Assembly: GCF_014066305.1 (NCBI RefSeq)
Contig: NW_023501071.1
Location: 62,001-126,000, forward strand
Length of the DNA stretch: 64,000 nt
Source of the DNA: Letharia columbiana
Lineage: Eukaryota; Ascomycota; Lecanoromycetes; Lecanorales; Parmeliaceae
Reading direction: 5' to 3'
The translations under genes and the position numbers were made by a program. Shown piece by piece: positions 36,725 through 47,798 of the stretch. Positions within the stretch are counted from its first letter, which is position 1. Each line of letters begins with the position of its first letter. The notes below the pieces were generated by a model. That model had not been told where the DNA came from, did no database searches, and saw only the letters and a program-made list of their open reading frames with translations.

Positions 36725-37292
36725 TTATAATAAAGCTCCTTTATACCCCCCCCCCGGCGAAGAGAATTGACGGGTTTTCACTTTCTGCTCGAAGCAAGCG
36801 ACCGAGTCTAATAAAGAAGACGCTGGGTATTTCTATTATATAGAAGTCTTACCATACATTTAAATCATTAAACACCTATATTATTCGAAAGAATCTATAT
36901 TAAATAATCTACATTATCAACGGTAGCCTAATCCATCAAAAAACAAGTCCCCTACATCGAATACAAAAAATCCTTCTCCGCTCCATTCCCCGCACAAAGT
37001 CTATCACCGGCTAAGAGACCCCCGGCGGACTTCCTATTATTCGAAAGGATACTATTTAAAGTACTTATAGTCTTAACGACGACTTAATCGATCAAGAAAC
37101 AAAAGAAACAACACTATTTCGAGCGTCACAGTCAAATTTCGACTCTCAACACAGAGATCTACCACCTTTCTCGACTCGCGCACGCCTTCACAGTACCGGA
37201 GTTCCAGAGATCTCTCCATTTCACTCGACAAAGACACTATTCGATATTGCAATAGACCTCTCCGATCCATCTTTACCTACATTCAACACATC
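36725..37292 (+). other. Leader of the compact LTR element
   Basis: Little RIP here: CA and TG dinucleotides are normal and the base composition is balanced. It holds a C10 run (about 36750) and two TATTATTCGAAAG-type repeats. I see no convincing gene; short ORFs on either strand lack support. It probably corresponds to the leader between LTR and first ORF. Confidence 0.5.
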
Positions 37293-37960
37293 ATGAGTTC
37301 CTTAAATTTTCATATAATCGACGATTCTATCTACCACAAGATAGTAGAAGCTAATAAGAAAGACGACTATTATATGAAAATCCGTAACGATATCGTCGAA
37401 GATAAGGATAAGTTTTAAGGAATTACTCTTAATAAGTACTTCGTATAAGACGAGATACTTTATTATAAGAATCGTTTATAAATATTCGATAATATATATA
37501 TCGATGTTATTCGAGAGATATATAATTAACTATTCTACGGTTATTTCGAGATAATATATATTTATAAACTACTTAAAAGAGAATATTACTAGCGAGGAAT
37601 AAGAACGATAGTAACTACTTATATTTAGAATTATTATATCTATTAGAGAATTAAGATATCTCGCGATCGAGAATATAATTTACTTTAGTCTATATTAAAT
37701 TTATCTATATTAATACTAAGATATATATCTTTATATCGTCGATTATCTATATATTATAATTAGCTCTATCTTATCTACGAAGATCTATATACGAGATATT
37801 CGCTTTTAAATTCGCTACGACTTTATATATCGTAGATATAGCGATCTCTATCTATTAAGAATCTATATTAGCGATATTACGAAGTATCGAAAATATAAGA
37901 CTAAAACTCGCCTAATATCTCTACTCCGCCTTCGCCTTTATTCCTACTATTATTTACTCT
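37293..37960 (+). pseudogene. Integrase zinc-finger/N-terminal relic
   Basis: From ATG 37293 the frame reads MSSLNFHIIDDS and stays coherent, with RIP stops, to about 37700. It contains DEILYYKNRL, a LFYGYFEI block and YKLLKREYY followed by a stop in place of Trp, then RGIRTIVTTYI. This is the gypsy integrase HHCC finger (family: LYYKxRLYVPD, HxSxxxGHxGxxKT, LLRRxYYWPGM, Yxxx CxxC). His and Cys codons have become TAT. The later part loses clear similarity. Unusually, it lies directly after the leader, where gag should be. Confidence 0.7.
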
Positions 37961-38073
37961 ACGAGATTTCGTTAAAGTAAATCGATATCGATTAATTTCA
38001 TCGAAAAATATGTGCTGGGGCGTGTCCTTCCCAGTAGTGAAAAGCTTGCCAAGTACTGGTTTTTAACTATTTT

Positions 38074-38303
38074 TGATTCTCAGGGAGATCCCCTAAAACC
38101 CCTCGGACCCTTCGAGGGCTCTTTAAGGGCTCTCCGAGAGCTTCTGTCGAGGGGCTGTCAAAGCAAGCTCGAAATTTGATTATTTTAGTGATATTTAATT
38201 GATTTTAAGCTTGCTTTAACAGCCCCTCGACAGAAGCTCTCGGAGAGCCCTTAAAGAGCTTCGAAGTGTTTAAGGGATTTTAAGGGATCTAACTCTAAGA
38301 ATC
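38074..38303. repeat. GC-rich long hairpin (arms about 96 bp)
   Basis: 38074-38169 and 38208-38303 are inverted copies; the inner 59 bp differ by little more than one G/A change and a one-base gap (AGCTTGCTTTAACAGCCCC at 38208 against GGGGCTGTCAAAGCAAGCT). The outer parts are more diverged. The loop is 38 bp. It keeps CA/TG dinucleotides. It resembles a foldback element or a transcribed hairpin. Confidence 0.88.
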
Positions 38304-38490
38304 GAGAGAGACGTTAGAGAGAGACGTTAGAGAGAGACGTTATAGTTCACTAAGAATCGAGAGAGACGTTATAATTTATTTGACATACTTAGGGGAGACC
38401 CCCTGAAACCCCCTAACCCTCCGGGGGCTCTCCGAGGGCTTCTGTCGGAGGGGCTCTTCTCGCAAGCTCGATAATTTGAATAAAAATCTT
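38304..38490. repeat. GAGAGACGTTA repeats and a third hairpin-arm copy
   Basis: Four copies of an AGAGAGACGTTA-type unit lie at 38310-38370. At 38390-38470 a diverged third copy of the hairpin arm follows (GGGGGCTCTCCGAGGGCTTC, then GAGGGGCTCTTCTCGCAAGC). Confidence 0.75.
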
Positions 38491-38639
38491 AGTTTTTAGT
38501 ATATCTTTACGAATACTTTATTAAATTTCGTCTTCGCTACTTTATTTGAAAGCGTATAATTAACTCTATAACTCTATAAATTTACTTTATTATCATTTAT
38601 TACGTAATGTTAAAGGAATTAAATAGAATAATTTAATAA

Positions 38640-38830
38640 AGTTGATATTCGAGGTTCAGCCTTATGGTGCTTCCTCTTTTGGATATACCCGTGTTTAGAA
38701 CGAAAATGAAGAAATAAGGTGTGTTTTAGACTAGAAATCGTGAAATTCGAGGATCTGATTGGCCAACCTTAAATTTATAGTTGTCGAATATTTTGTAATT
38801 TCAGTCTTGAGTAATGAGAAAGCAAGCTTT
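38640..38830. other. Un-RIPed unique island
   Basis: About 190 bp with normal CA/TG content (GGTTCAGCCTTATGGTGCTTC, TGATTGGCCAACC) between RIPed stretches. It has no match elsewhere in the window and no ORF of note. It could be captured single-copy host DNA inside the LTR element. Confidence 0.5.
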
Positions 38831-38869
38831 CTACTTAGATAGCTATTTAGTCTAATACTACTAGATTTA

Positions 38870-39645
38870 TCTATCTTTATAAGTATTAATTTAATATTAT
38901 TTAATAATTAGAAAATAAGAATCTAAGATAAGCTTATCTATAATAATAATTATTTCTCTATCGATATTTTTAAAATTACTTATATTATAGTAAGACTTAA
39001 AGAGAAAGTTAATTAATATATATTTATTAGATAATAATATCGCTTATACTCTATAGTCGATAATCTTTTAAATTATTTAAGTAATATATATAAGATACTC
39101 TTATTTATTCTTAGAATAATCTATTAATATATTTATAATAAAATAAGTTAAGGAAGTTAATTATTTCTTAAATTCTATAATAATCTTATTAAATATATCG
39201 AATATAATTTTAGAAATAATAGTCTTAACGATCTTAGAAATAAGAGTCTAATAAACGATATATAAAAGAAATCGAAACTTCGTTTTTATAACTTAATTTA
39301 TTTAATAATAAGAGATTAAACTACGTCTAAGTTAAAGGAATATATTATAAAAATATAGCTTTAATATTAATAATCTATTAAGAAATTTATCGAAAAGAAG
39401 ATTAAAAGATTCGCGGAGTAATATATAAAAGTAAAGATCGAGACTAATATAAAAAAGGGTATCTTAATTATAACTCGTTTTACTTTTAATATAAAAGATT
39501 TAAGTCTTACTAAGATAGAGGATTTTATAAATAAGAATTAGACTTATATATAAAAGTATAGTAAATATATCGATCTCGATATAAATAGCGAGAAGAAATA
39601 TAAGCTTAGTTATTAGAACTATCTATGATTAAAAATATAGTAAAC
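38870..39645 (+). pseudogene. Unidentified ORF relic
   Basis: One frame (for example from 39407: RFAE, stop, YIKVKIETNIKKGI) can be followed for over 200 codons with stops that are all TAA or TAG of RIP type, consistent with a former Gln- and Lys-rich protein. No domain is recognised. It lies in the second half of the compact LTR element, so it may be a capsid-like or accessory ORF. Confidence 0.4.
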
Positions 39646-39649
39646 TTAT

Positions 39650-40150
39650 TAAGTAGAAAAATGTAATCGAAATCAGCGTGAGCATCGATAAATCCTCGGA
39701 TATCGCGTTTTTAAACGAATTAAAACCGTTCGATATCTTTAGAATAGCTCTATTTTTCACATTCGAAAATCGATTTCTTAGACTTATATTACTGAATAAT
39801 TACCTTATATCAAGCTCACTAATCAGACTCCCCTTATTATTATATACGTGAAGATCCTTCGAAGCTATAGTACATTATCTATAGGCCTTACTATCCCCGT
39901 CGATAGCCTCTATCGATATCGATTATATGACATTCTATAGAGAAACTCACTTGATATTAAATTAGAGTTTCTAGCGCCTACGGCTTAATTCGATTCGATT
40001 CGATTCGAAAGCCCTCGATTAATCACATCGCATCATTTTATTAAAATCCTTTACATTAAAATATCGACTTAAAAATTATCATAGATCACTAAGATAATTA
40101 TAATTATTACTTACTTATTCTTCCACCGATTTTCTTTAAATTAAACTCTC
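39650..40150 (+). other. Lightly RIPed stretch with a peptide shared with the type C Helitron
   Basis: At 39694-39738 the frame reads SSDIAFLNELKPFDIF. The Helitron at 45367 has SSDDTYLDELKPSDVL at about 47806-47853. Similarity appears to fade beyond this. A (GATTC)4-type run (ATTCGATTCGATTCGATTCG) lies near 39990. No intact gene is seen. Confidence 0.5.
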
Positions 40151-40547
40151 TATACTCGCTATACCTCTAGTTAACAACGAGACTAATATAAAAAATTTAT
40201 ATAAAGCCTATTACTACTGCTACCGTCGCTAAGAATAAGTATTATATTAAAAGTTTCAAATATTAAAAGTTCTTTATTTTTATGAATTTTTAGCGAGTAT
40301 AATATATATATATATAATAAAATTATTTAATTATTTCGAAGGTCTATAGTAAGTAGACTAAATAAAAGAAGAACTTAGAGAATCTTACTAGTATATAGAT
40401 AAGATATAGCTATATCTCTAGGATCTTAATCCTCTTCAGTTAAGAACTATATAGACTATAGATATTTAAAGATATAAGATAATTAATAGATCTACATCTT
40501 CGATCTATTAATTATAAAGGCTATAACTATTTAAGAGAGAGAGATAG

Positions 40548-40713
40548 TATTACGAGCGTATTCTTAATATATCTCTTAGTTCTATAGCTAGCGGGCCTTA
40601 ACGAAGACATCCCCTATTATATTATATCTTCTTCCCACATATATAGTTCGATAGTCTTATTATTCTCGTTTTATCTTACTTATACTAATATCGTATCTAT
40701 ACTAGTTCTAATA
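40548..40713 (+). repeat. 3' LTR (166 bp), RIPed
   Basis: TATTACGAGCG to TTCTAATA, followed by the ATAAA duplication. Same length as the 5' LTR but with many C/T and G/A differences. Confidence 0.9.
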
Positions 40714-40718
40714 ATAAA

Positions 40719-41878
40719 GAGTAAGTTAATATAGCTATTTATCTTCTTATGAATAGTAATAATTAAAATATTAATTAAAACTATAAACGTCTTTATTCTT
40801 CTTTTTAAAATTATAATATAAAAAAATCTTTTAAATTTTAAATCTTTAAATATTATAAGAATAAAATTCTATAATTATCTTTATTTATATATTTATCTTA
40901 ACGCGTTAGATAAGCTTAATAAACTTAATATTTATTCTTTTCTTAAATTCTTCACTACTCTTTTATTCTACTCTATTATAATTTTTTTAAATATCTTAAA
41001 TTTATCTTTATCTAATTAAACTTATTAATTATTTATAAATAAATTCGCTTTTTAAATTATTTTAGATCTCTTTATCGAAGCTAAATTTATTATTATTAAT
41101 CTTCTCTAATTATAAACTTATTAATTATCTCTTTATATATTATAAAGTATTAATTATATATATTAATAAATTTATAAATATTAGACTTATAAAAGTACTT
41201 TTCATAAATTTAATATCTTTATTAATATAATTATTATAATTATTTATTAAGTTATTATATAAAGTACTATTAGCCTTTTTAATTTAATTTTATAGATTAA
41301 GATCTTCTTTAAAATCGAGTCTAATTTATTTAAATTTATTTTCTTAATATTTTATATAAAGAATTATTATTAAAATATAGAATATTATTAATAAATAATA
41401 CTTTTAAATATTATAATATCTTTTAATTATTAAGAAATATCGCTTATACGTAATAGTCTTCGCGAAAAAATAAAAATATTATAAGTTATTTAAACGATTA
41501 TAGCGTATTTAGATTTTAATTTCTTTTATTATTTTAAGATTAAAAGATTTATTAGATTATTAAAAGAAGCTTTATAAAGATTAAAAGTAAGATTATAATT
41601 AGAATAATAATTAGAAAACTTATTATTTTTTCTATATTACTAAAACTAATTATATTTATTCTTATTATTTAAATATTTAATCTCGAATTCTATCGCTTAA
41701 TTAAGTATATTTTTATTTAGTTAATTTATTCCCTTAACTCTTTATAATTAACTACTTATATTAATACCTTAATAATTTTAAAATATTCTTTTAAGCGCTT
41801 CTCAATAAAATTTTATTTATAATTATTTTTTAATATTAATTTTTTAATTTAGTTTTTTTAATTTTATATTATTATAAC
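40719..41878. other. RIPed relic, unidentified
   Basis: 1.2 kb, very AT-rich, CpA-poor. Plus-strand frames near 41080-41600 are long with RIP stops, suggesting a former transposase or polyprotein, but no motif can be named. By position it may be the interior of the second long-TIR element. Confidence 0.35.
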
Positions 41879-42351
41879 AAATTTAAACTTATAAATTAAA
41901 TTTATAATCTATTTTTTTAATTAAAACTATTATTAAGAAATAGTTCTTAATATTATATAATATAAAGTTATTTCATTAATCTATATAATTTATAGATATA
42001 TATATACGAAGAAAGATACGCTAAAGTTTAATTAGAAAGATATATCGAGTGTAATAAATTGATTTATAATAGTTTTCTATAAAAAATAGAGAAAGGCTAT
42101 ATTCTTATAATTAGAAGTATTAAAATATTAGAAAGAAATAAAGATAACGTATTAATTAGTAGTGTAAATTCTATAATATCTCTTATCGTAGTAAAATCTT
42201 TCGAATAATAAAATAGCTATAGATATCGAATAATTTCAATTTATTTAAATATATATTATTTAATAGTTCTTCTATAGAGATCTAAATAGCTATAATTATT
42301 ATAGTAGATTCGTCTCTTATAACGTTATTATAGTAATATATTATATTAATA
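41879..42351 (-). mobile_element. Type C Helitron 3' fragment, inverted
   Basis: Reversed 3' portion of a type C Helitron. The palindrome-like ATAAATTAAATTTATA lies near 41892, then the sequence corresponding to 47805-48205 (GAGAAAGGCTATATTC, AAAATCTTTCGAATAAT). Both ends are eroded or truncated by the Helitron starting at 42352. Confidence 0.65.
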
Positions 42352-44201
42352 TTAGTATATATAATAGAATAAGATAGAGCTAAGCTTAAAAACCTTAAAT
42401 TTATATATATAGTTAATTATAATTTTAGGTTCTATACGCTTTTTAGTTAGACCGGCTAAGTTAACTCGATAATCCTCTTACGCCTCTCTTATTAAAAATT
42501 TATATATAGAAGTTTTACACTTTAAAGTACTCAGCTTATAATATATATAGTTACTTCATAATTCCTCAAATTATAAAGCTCGCTTTACGCTTTCTAACGC
42601 TATAAAAATTATAAAGTTTAACTTACTATTAATAGATTAAATAGATATTTAAATATAATAGTTATAGTAGTTATACTAGACGCGTTTAGAATCGAATAAT
42701 AATCCTTTCACCTATTTATATAATTATTCTTCTTTTACTATTCTATTAATTCTATTAATTTTATTAATTTTATTAATTCTATTAATTCTATTAATATAAA
42801 TATAATCGTTTTCGATACCCCTCGCCTAAAGGTTACTTAATATCTTAGATATATATATCTCTTTTATTCGCCTCTTAGAGCCCCTATTAATATCCTCTTA
42901 AAACGTATCTTTCTTCTCTATCTATTCTTTATTACTCTATTTTAAAATCTTTTAACGCGTATTAGATTCTAAATATCGTTTCTAGACTACTCTTTAGCGA
43001 ATTCGCTATTACTAATAATCGAGACTATAAGCGAGCTTGATAGCTATTTACTACTACTTATAAACGCGTTAAAAAATCTTTAAAAAGAGCTCTTACTTAG
43101 CTAGCTACTTAGTCTAATACTTTATAAGAGAAGAAGTAGAAAAAGAAACTATAATAGATAAATGCGGAGAATACTACGGAGAATACTACGAAGTATACTA
43201 TAGAGAAATCAAGTGGTAATAAAGCTATTATCGTTAAGAATACGGCTTAGCTCTCTAAGATCCCACGTTATATACTCTCTATAGTTTCGTATTAAATCAT
43301 TACTTAGTAAGCGAAGAATATTACTATAATTTAATCTATTATCTCTACTATATTAAGAAGTAAGAGAAGAAATTATAATAGATAAATACGAAGAATACTA
43401 TAGAGAAACTAAGCGGTAATAAGATTATTATTATTAAGAATACGACTTAACTCTTTAAGATCTTATATTATATTAATTATTTACTTAGTTAATTACTTAA
43501 CTAGCTACTTAATTTAATACTCTATAAAAAAAGAAGTAAGAGAAGGAATTATAATAGGTAAATGCGAAGAATATTACGGAGAAATTAAGCGGTAATAAGA
43601 CTACTATCGTTAAGAATACGACTTAGCTCTTTAAGATTCTATATTATATACTCTTTACGATTTTATATTAAATTATTACTTAGTAAGCGAAGAATACTAC
43701 TATAACTTAGTCTATTATTTCTACTATATTAATATAATATATTACTATAACCTCTATAGAAGGAATATCGAATAATATATATTTAAATGAATTAAAATCG
43801 TTCGATATCTTACTCTAATAACTACTTTATTATTCGAAAGATTTTACTACGATAGAAGATAATATAGAATTTACACTACTAATTAGTATATTATCTCTAT
43901 TTTTTTTTAATATTTCGATACTTCTTACTATAAGAATAAAATCTTTCTCTATTTTCTATAGATAATTATTATAGATTAATTCTTTATACTTAATATACCT
44001 TTCTAATTAAGTCTTAATACGCCTCTCTTTACATATATATATCTATATATTATATAGATAAAATTAATTTTATAGTAATAAAAGTAGGTTAAAAATATAT
44101 AGTAAGCGATTAGAGTTTAATTTAACTTAGAGCTAAGGCTAAAATTCGATTTAACTTAGAAAAATCTAACTCTATAAATTTAATTTATGAGTCTTTACTT
44201 A
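42352..44201 (+). mobile_element. Type C Helitron C1, RIPed
   Basis: 1850 bp, TTAGTATATATAATAG to CTTTACTTA, between A and T. Order as in the intact C2: 5' block, ORF1 relic, 176-bp-type repeats (AATGCGGAGAATACTACGG type, at least three degraded units near 43160-43700), 3' conserved block and terminal hairpin region. Confidence 0.88.
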
Positions 44202-45209
44202 TAATAGAAATAATAGATTAAGTTATAGTAGTATTCTTCGCTTATAAAGTAATAATTTAGTATAGAATCGTAGAGAGTATATAACGTGGAATCTTAAAGA
44301 GTTAAGCCGTGTTCTTAACGATAATAATCTTATTATTACTTAATTTCTTCGTAGTATTCTCCGTAATATTCTTCGTAAATTCTTTATATTTATCTATTAT
44401 AATTTCTTCTCTTACTTCTTCTCTTATAGAGTATTAAACTAAGTAATTAGCTAAATAGTTAATTAAGTAAATTATTAAATAACTAACTAACGATTTAGTT
44501 AAGTAAATTACTAAGCTAATAGCGTAGATAATATTAATTAAGCGATTAATCGAGTATCGCTAATTTAAGAGAAGAAGTATATAGAGGAAAATAATAATTA
44601 TAAATTCGTTTAAACTCTTTTTAGCTTTTTAACGCGTTTATAAATAGTAGTAAATAGCTATTAAGCTCGATTACGACCTCGCTTATTAATAATAACGAAT
44701 TTATTATAAGATAGTTTAGAGGCGTTAGTAGGGGCTTAAAGAGATAAATAAAAGAATTTATATATTTAAAGCGTTTAGTAACGTTTCCGCGAGGGGTATT
44801 AAGAATAATTATATTTATATTAATAGAATTAATAGAATTAATAGAGTAGTAGTGAATAATAATTACATAAATAGGTGAAAGGCCGAACGCGTTAATATAA
44901 TTATTATATTTAAATATTTATTTAATTTATTAATAGTAGATTAAACTTTATAATTTTTATATCGTTAGAAAGCGTAAACTAAGCTCTATAATTAACGAAA
45001 TTATAAAGTAATAGTATTCGTAGAAAACTAGTTATTTTGAAGTCTAAAACTTTTATATATAAATTTTTAATAAGAAAGCTTAAGAGAGCTAGTAGATTAA
45101 TTTCGTCGATCTAATTAAAGAGCGTAATAACTCTAAATTTATAATTAGTTATATATAAAAATTTAAGATTTTATAGCTTAGCTTTATTTTATTCTTTTAT
45201 ATATATTAA
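44202..45209 (-). mobile_element. Type C Helitron, inverted and 3'-truncated
   Basis: Reversed: it ends at the 5' terminus TTTTATATATATTAA (45209). Going leftward it shows ORF1 sequence (44600-44830, with ACGTTTCCGCGAGGGGTATT near 44770) and repeat-array units (44215-44400). It abuts C1 tail to tail, so its own 3' end is missing. Confidence 0.78.
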
Positions 45210-45790
45210 TTTAGATATAAAAGCGTAGCTTATCTATATAGATAGTCTAAATTTAATTAAATTTAACTATAATAAATAACTAATTCCTTATAAATTATCT
45301 TAAAAACTTTAAAAAAAAATCTAAGAAATTCTTTTTCTTCTTAATTTATTAAGCTCTTTATCTATATCAGTATATATAAAAGAATAAGATAGAGCTGAAC
45401 TAGAAAATCTTGAATTTATATATATAGCCAATTATAAATTTAGGGTTACTACGCTCTTTAGTTAGATCGGCTAAATTAGCCCGCTAGCCCTCCTAAGCTC
45501 TCTTATTAAAAATTTATATATAGAAGTTTTATACTCTGAAATAATCAGCTTTCTACGGATGCTGTTACTTTATAATTTCGTAAATTATAGAGCTTAGTTT
45601 GCGCTTTCTAACGTTATAAAAATAATGAAGTTTGACCTACTATTGGTAAATAAAATGAATATTTAAATATGGTAGTTATAATAGTTATATTAGACGTATT
45701 CAGAATTGAATAATAATTCTTTTATCTGTTTATTTGTTTGTGTAACTATTATTCTTCCACCACTCTATTAATTCTACTAATTCCACTAAT

Positions 45791-45973
45791 ATGAATACAA
45801 TCGTTCTCGATACCCCTCGCGGAAACGTTACTAAACGCTTTAGGCATGTATACCCCTTTTACCCGCCTCTTAGAGCCTCTATTAACGCGAATCCGCTATT
45901 ACTAGTAATCGAGGCCGTAAGCGAGCCTAACAGCTACTTACTACTGCTTATAAACGCGTTAGAAAGCTCTTAA
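45791..45973 (+). pseudogene. Helitron ORF1, frameshifted copy
   Basis: ATG 45791 opens a 60-codon ORF starting MNTIVLDTPRGNVTKRF. The RIPed copies at about 26540-26660 (minus), 44600-44830 (minus) and 60240-60480 (minus) carry the same block but continue into a basic segment resembling KR(A)QQLPTTAYKRVKKLLKR. Here a deletion of about 25 bp after PLRASINA shifts the frame, so the end is spurious. This is a recurrent Helitron-associated ORF of unknown function, rich in Lys/Arg, perhaps DNA-binding. The function is inference. Confidence 0.45.
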
Positions 45974-46129
45974 AAAGAGCCCGAACGGATTTACAGCCAT
46001 CGTTCTCCTCTATATACTACTCGACCAGCCGCTTAATTAATACTATCTACTCTATTAGCTTAGTAATTTACTTAGTTAACTACTTAGCTAGTTACTTAGT
46101 CTAATACTCTATAAGAGGAGGAGTAAGAG

Positions 46130-47640
46130 GAGGAACTACAATAGGCAAATGCGGAGAACACTGCGGAGAACACTATGGAGAATACTGCGGAGAAACCAAG
46201 CGGCAACAAGGCCACCATCGTCAAGAACACGGCTCAGCTCTCCGAGATCCCACGTCATATACTCTCCACGGTTCCACATCAAATCATCACTCAGCAAGCG
46301 GAGAACACCACTGCAACTTGGCCTGTCATCCCCACTGCATTAAGGAGTAAGAGAAGGAACTACAACAGGCAAATGCGGAGAACACTGCGGAGAAACCAAG
46401 CGGCAACAAGGCTACCATCGTCAAAAACACGCCTCAGCTCTCCAAGATCCCACGTCATATGCTCTCCACGGTTCCACATCAAATCATCACTCAGCAAGCG
46501 GAGAACACCACTGCAACTTAGCCTGTCATCCCCACTGCATTAAGCAGTAAGAGGAGGAACTACAACAGGCAAATGCGGAGAACACTGCGGAGAACACTAT
46601 GGAGAACACTGCGGAGAAACCAAGCGGCAATAAGGCCACCATCGTCAAGAACACGGCTCAGCTCTCCAAGATCCCACGTCATATCAGTTATCCACTCAGT
46701 CAGCCACTCAGCTAGCCACTCAGTCTGATACTCTATAAGAGGAGGAGCAAGAGGAGGAACTACAACAGGCGAATGCGGAGAACACTGCGGAGAAACCAAG
46801 CGGCAACAAGGCCCCCAGCACCAAGAACACGGCTCAGCTCTCCAAGATCCCACGTCATATCAGTCATCCACTCAGTCAGCCACTCAGCTAGCCACTCAGT
46901 CTGATACTCTACAAGACGAGGAGTAAGAGGAGGAACTACAACAGGCAAATGCGGAGAACACTACGGAGAAATCAAGCGGCAACAAGGCCACCATCGTCAA
47001 GAACACGGCTCAGCTCTCCAAGATCCCACGTCATATCAGTCATCCACTCAGTCAGCCACTCAGCTAGCCACTCAGTCTGATACTCTACAAGAGGAGGAGC
47101 AAGAGGAGGAACTACAACAGGCAAATGCGGAGAACACTGCGGAGAAACCAAGCGGCAACAAGGCCACCATCGTCAAGAACACGGCTCAGCTCTCCAAGAT
47201 CCCACGTCATATGCTCTCCACGGTTCCACATCAAATCATCACTCAGCAAGCGGAGAACACCACTGCAACTTGGCCTGTCGTCCCCACTGCATTGATATGG
47301 GCGAGACAAGAGGCCTTACAAGCGAAGCAGACAGCCACTCAGCCAGCTCACCAATCCACTCAGTCATCCACTCAGCCAGCCACTCAGCAAGAGCACTCAG
47401 TTAAGCAAGAGGAGGAACAATACACTGCGGAGAATATTACGGAGACAGTCAGCAGCAGCAGTGACACAACAGCTCTGCTCTCCACGATCTCACACCAGTC
47501 CACTCAGTCAATGCAAGAGAAGGAACCACTGCAGCAGGCACATGCGGAGAACACTGCGGAGAAACCAAGCGACAACAAGGCCACCATCATCAAGAACACG
47601 GCTCAGCTCTCCAAGATCCCACGTCATATGCTCTCCACGG
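46130..47640 (+). repeat. 176-bp tandem array in Helitron C2
   Basis: The anchor AACAAGGCC / GGCAACAAGG recurs at 46205, 46405, 46629, 46805, 46981, 47157 and 47572. Spacings are 200, 224, 176, 176, 176 and 415. Each unit has AATGCGGAGAACACTGCGG, then ACGGCTCAGCTCTCCAAGAT. It then has one of two alternating tails: CTCAGTCAGCCACTCAGC type or GTTCCACATCAAATCATCAC type. 176 is not a multiple of three, so the frame rotates between units. Degraded arrays are in C1, C3 and C4. Confidence 0.93.
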
Positions 47641-47798
47641 TTCCACGGCAAATCACCACTCAGCAGGCGGAGAACGACACTACAATTTGGCCTGCTATCT
47701 CTGCATGCCTAGACAATATCACATTGTGGTACATCACTGCAATGAGCACACAAGAGAAGGACCTACTACGTCGATCGCAGCCAAGTGGGCCACTGTAG
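47211..47798 (+). CDS. Gln/Thr-rich ORF in Helitron C2, hypothetical
   Basis: 195 codons from ATG 47211; the frame is open further upstream into the array (ENTAEKPSGNKATIVKNTAQ), so the start is uncertain. Composition is low-complexity (TQPAHQSTQSSTQPATQQ), with no signal peptide, membrane segment or known domain. The last repeat motif recurs near its C-terminus. It may be part of a captured gene or a chance ORF kept open by the un-RIPed, stop-poor repeat. A different frame just downstream has a more protein-like segment (47770-48050). Confidence 0.3.
   Translation: MLSTVPHQIITQQAENTTATWPVVPTALIWARQEALQAKQTATQPAHQSTQSSTQPATQQEHSVKQEEEQYTAENITETVSSSSDTTALLSTISHQSTQSMQEKEPLQQAHAENTAEKPSDNKATIIKNTAQLSKIPRHMLSTVPRQITTQQAENDTTIWPAISACLDNITLWYITAMSTQEKDLLRRSQPSGPL

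Larger units (their letters stand above)
36559..40713 (+). mobile_element. Compact LTR retroelement, 166-bp LTRs
   Basis: LTRs at 36559-36724 and 40548-40713 are both exactly 166 bp and are flanked by ATAAA (36554-36558 and 40714-40718). The left LTR is nearly RIP-free (TGTTACGAGCG, TAGCGGGCC), the right one is RIPed. The interior (3.8 kb) is a mosaic: an integrase zinc-finger ORF close to the 5' LTR, a GC-rich hairpin, an unidentified ORF relic, and alternating RIPed and clean stretches. No gag or reverse transcriptase was recognised, so it is probably non-autonomous or internally rearranged. Confidence 0.88.

Noticed and set aside
37073..37270. 65-codon minus-strand ORF in the leader of the compact LTR element
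   Set aside because: It lies in the un-RIPed leader on the strand opposite to the element, has no domain or repeat support, and is of a length expected by chance where stops are less common.
46149..46543. Overlapping plus-strand ORFs in the tandem array
   Set aside because: The 176-200-bp units shift frame, so several frames stay open in turn. The peptides are repeats of each other in different frames, not separate genes.
46560..47309. Three minus-strand ORFs (97, 62 and 65 codons) across the array
   Set aside because: They are reverse-strand shadows of the same repeat unit and repeat one another; no independent support.
47461..47712. 83-codon ORF overlapping the Gln/Thr-rich ORF
   Set aside because: Alternative frame of the last array unit, matching the translation of the array in its shadow frame.
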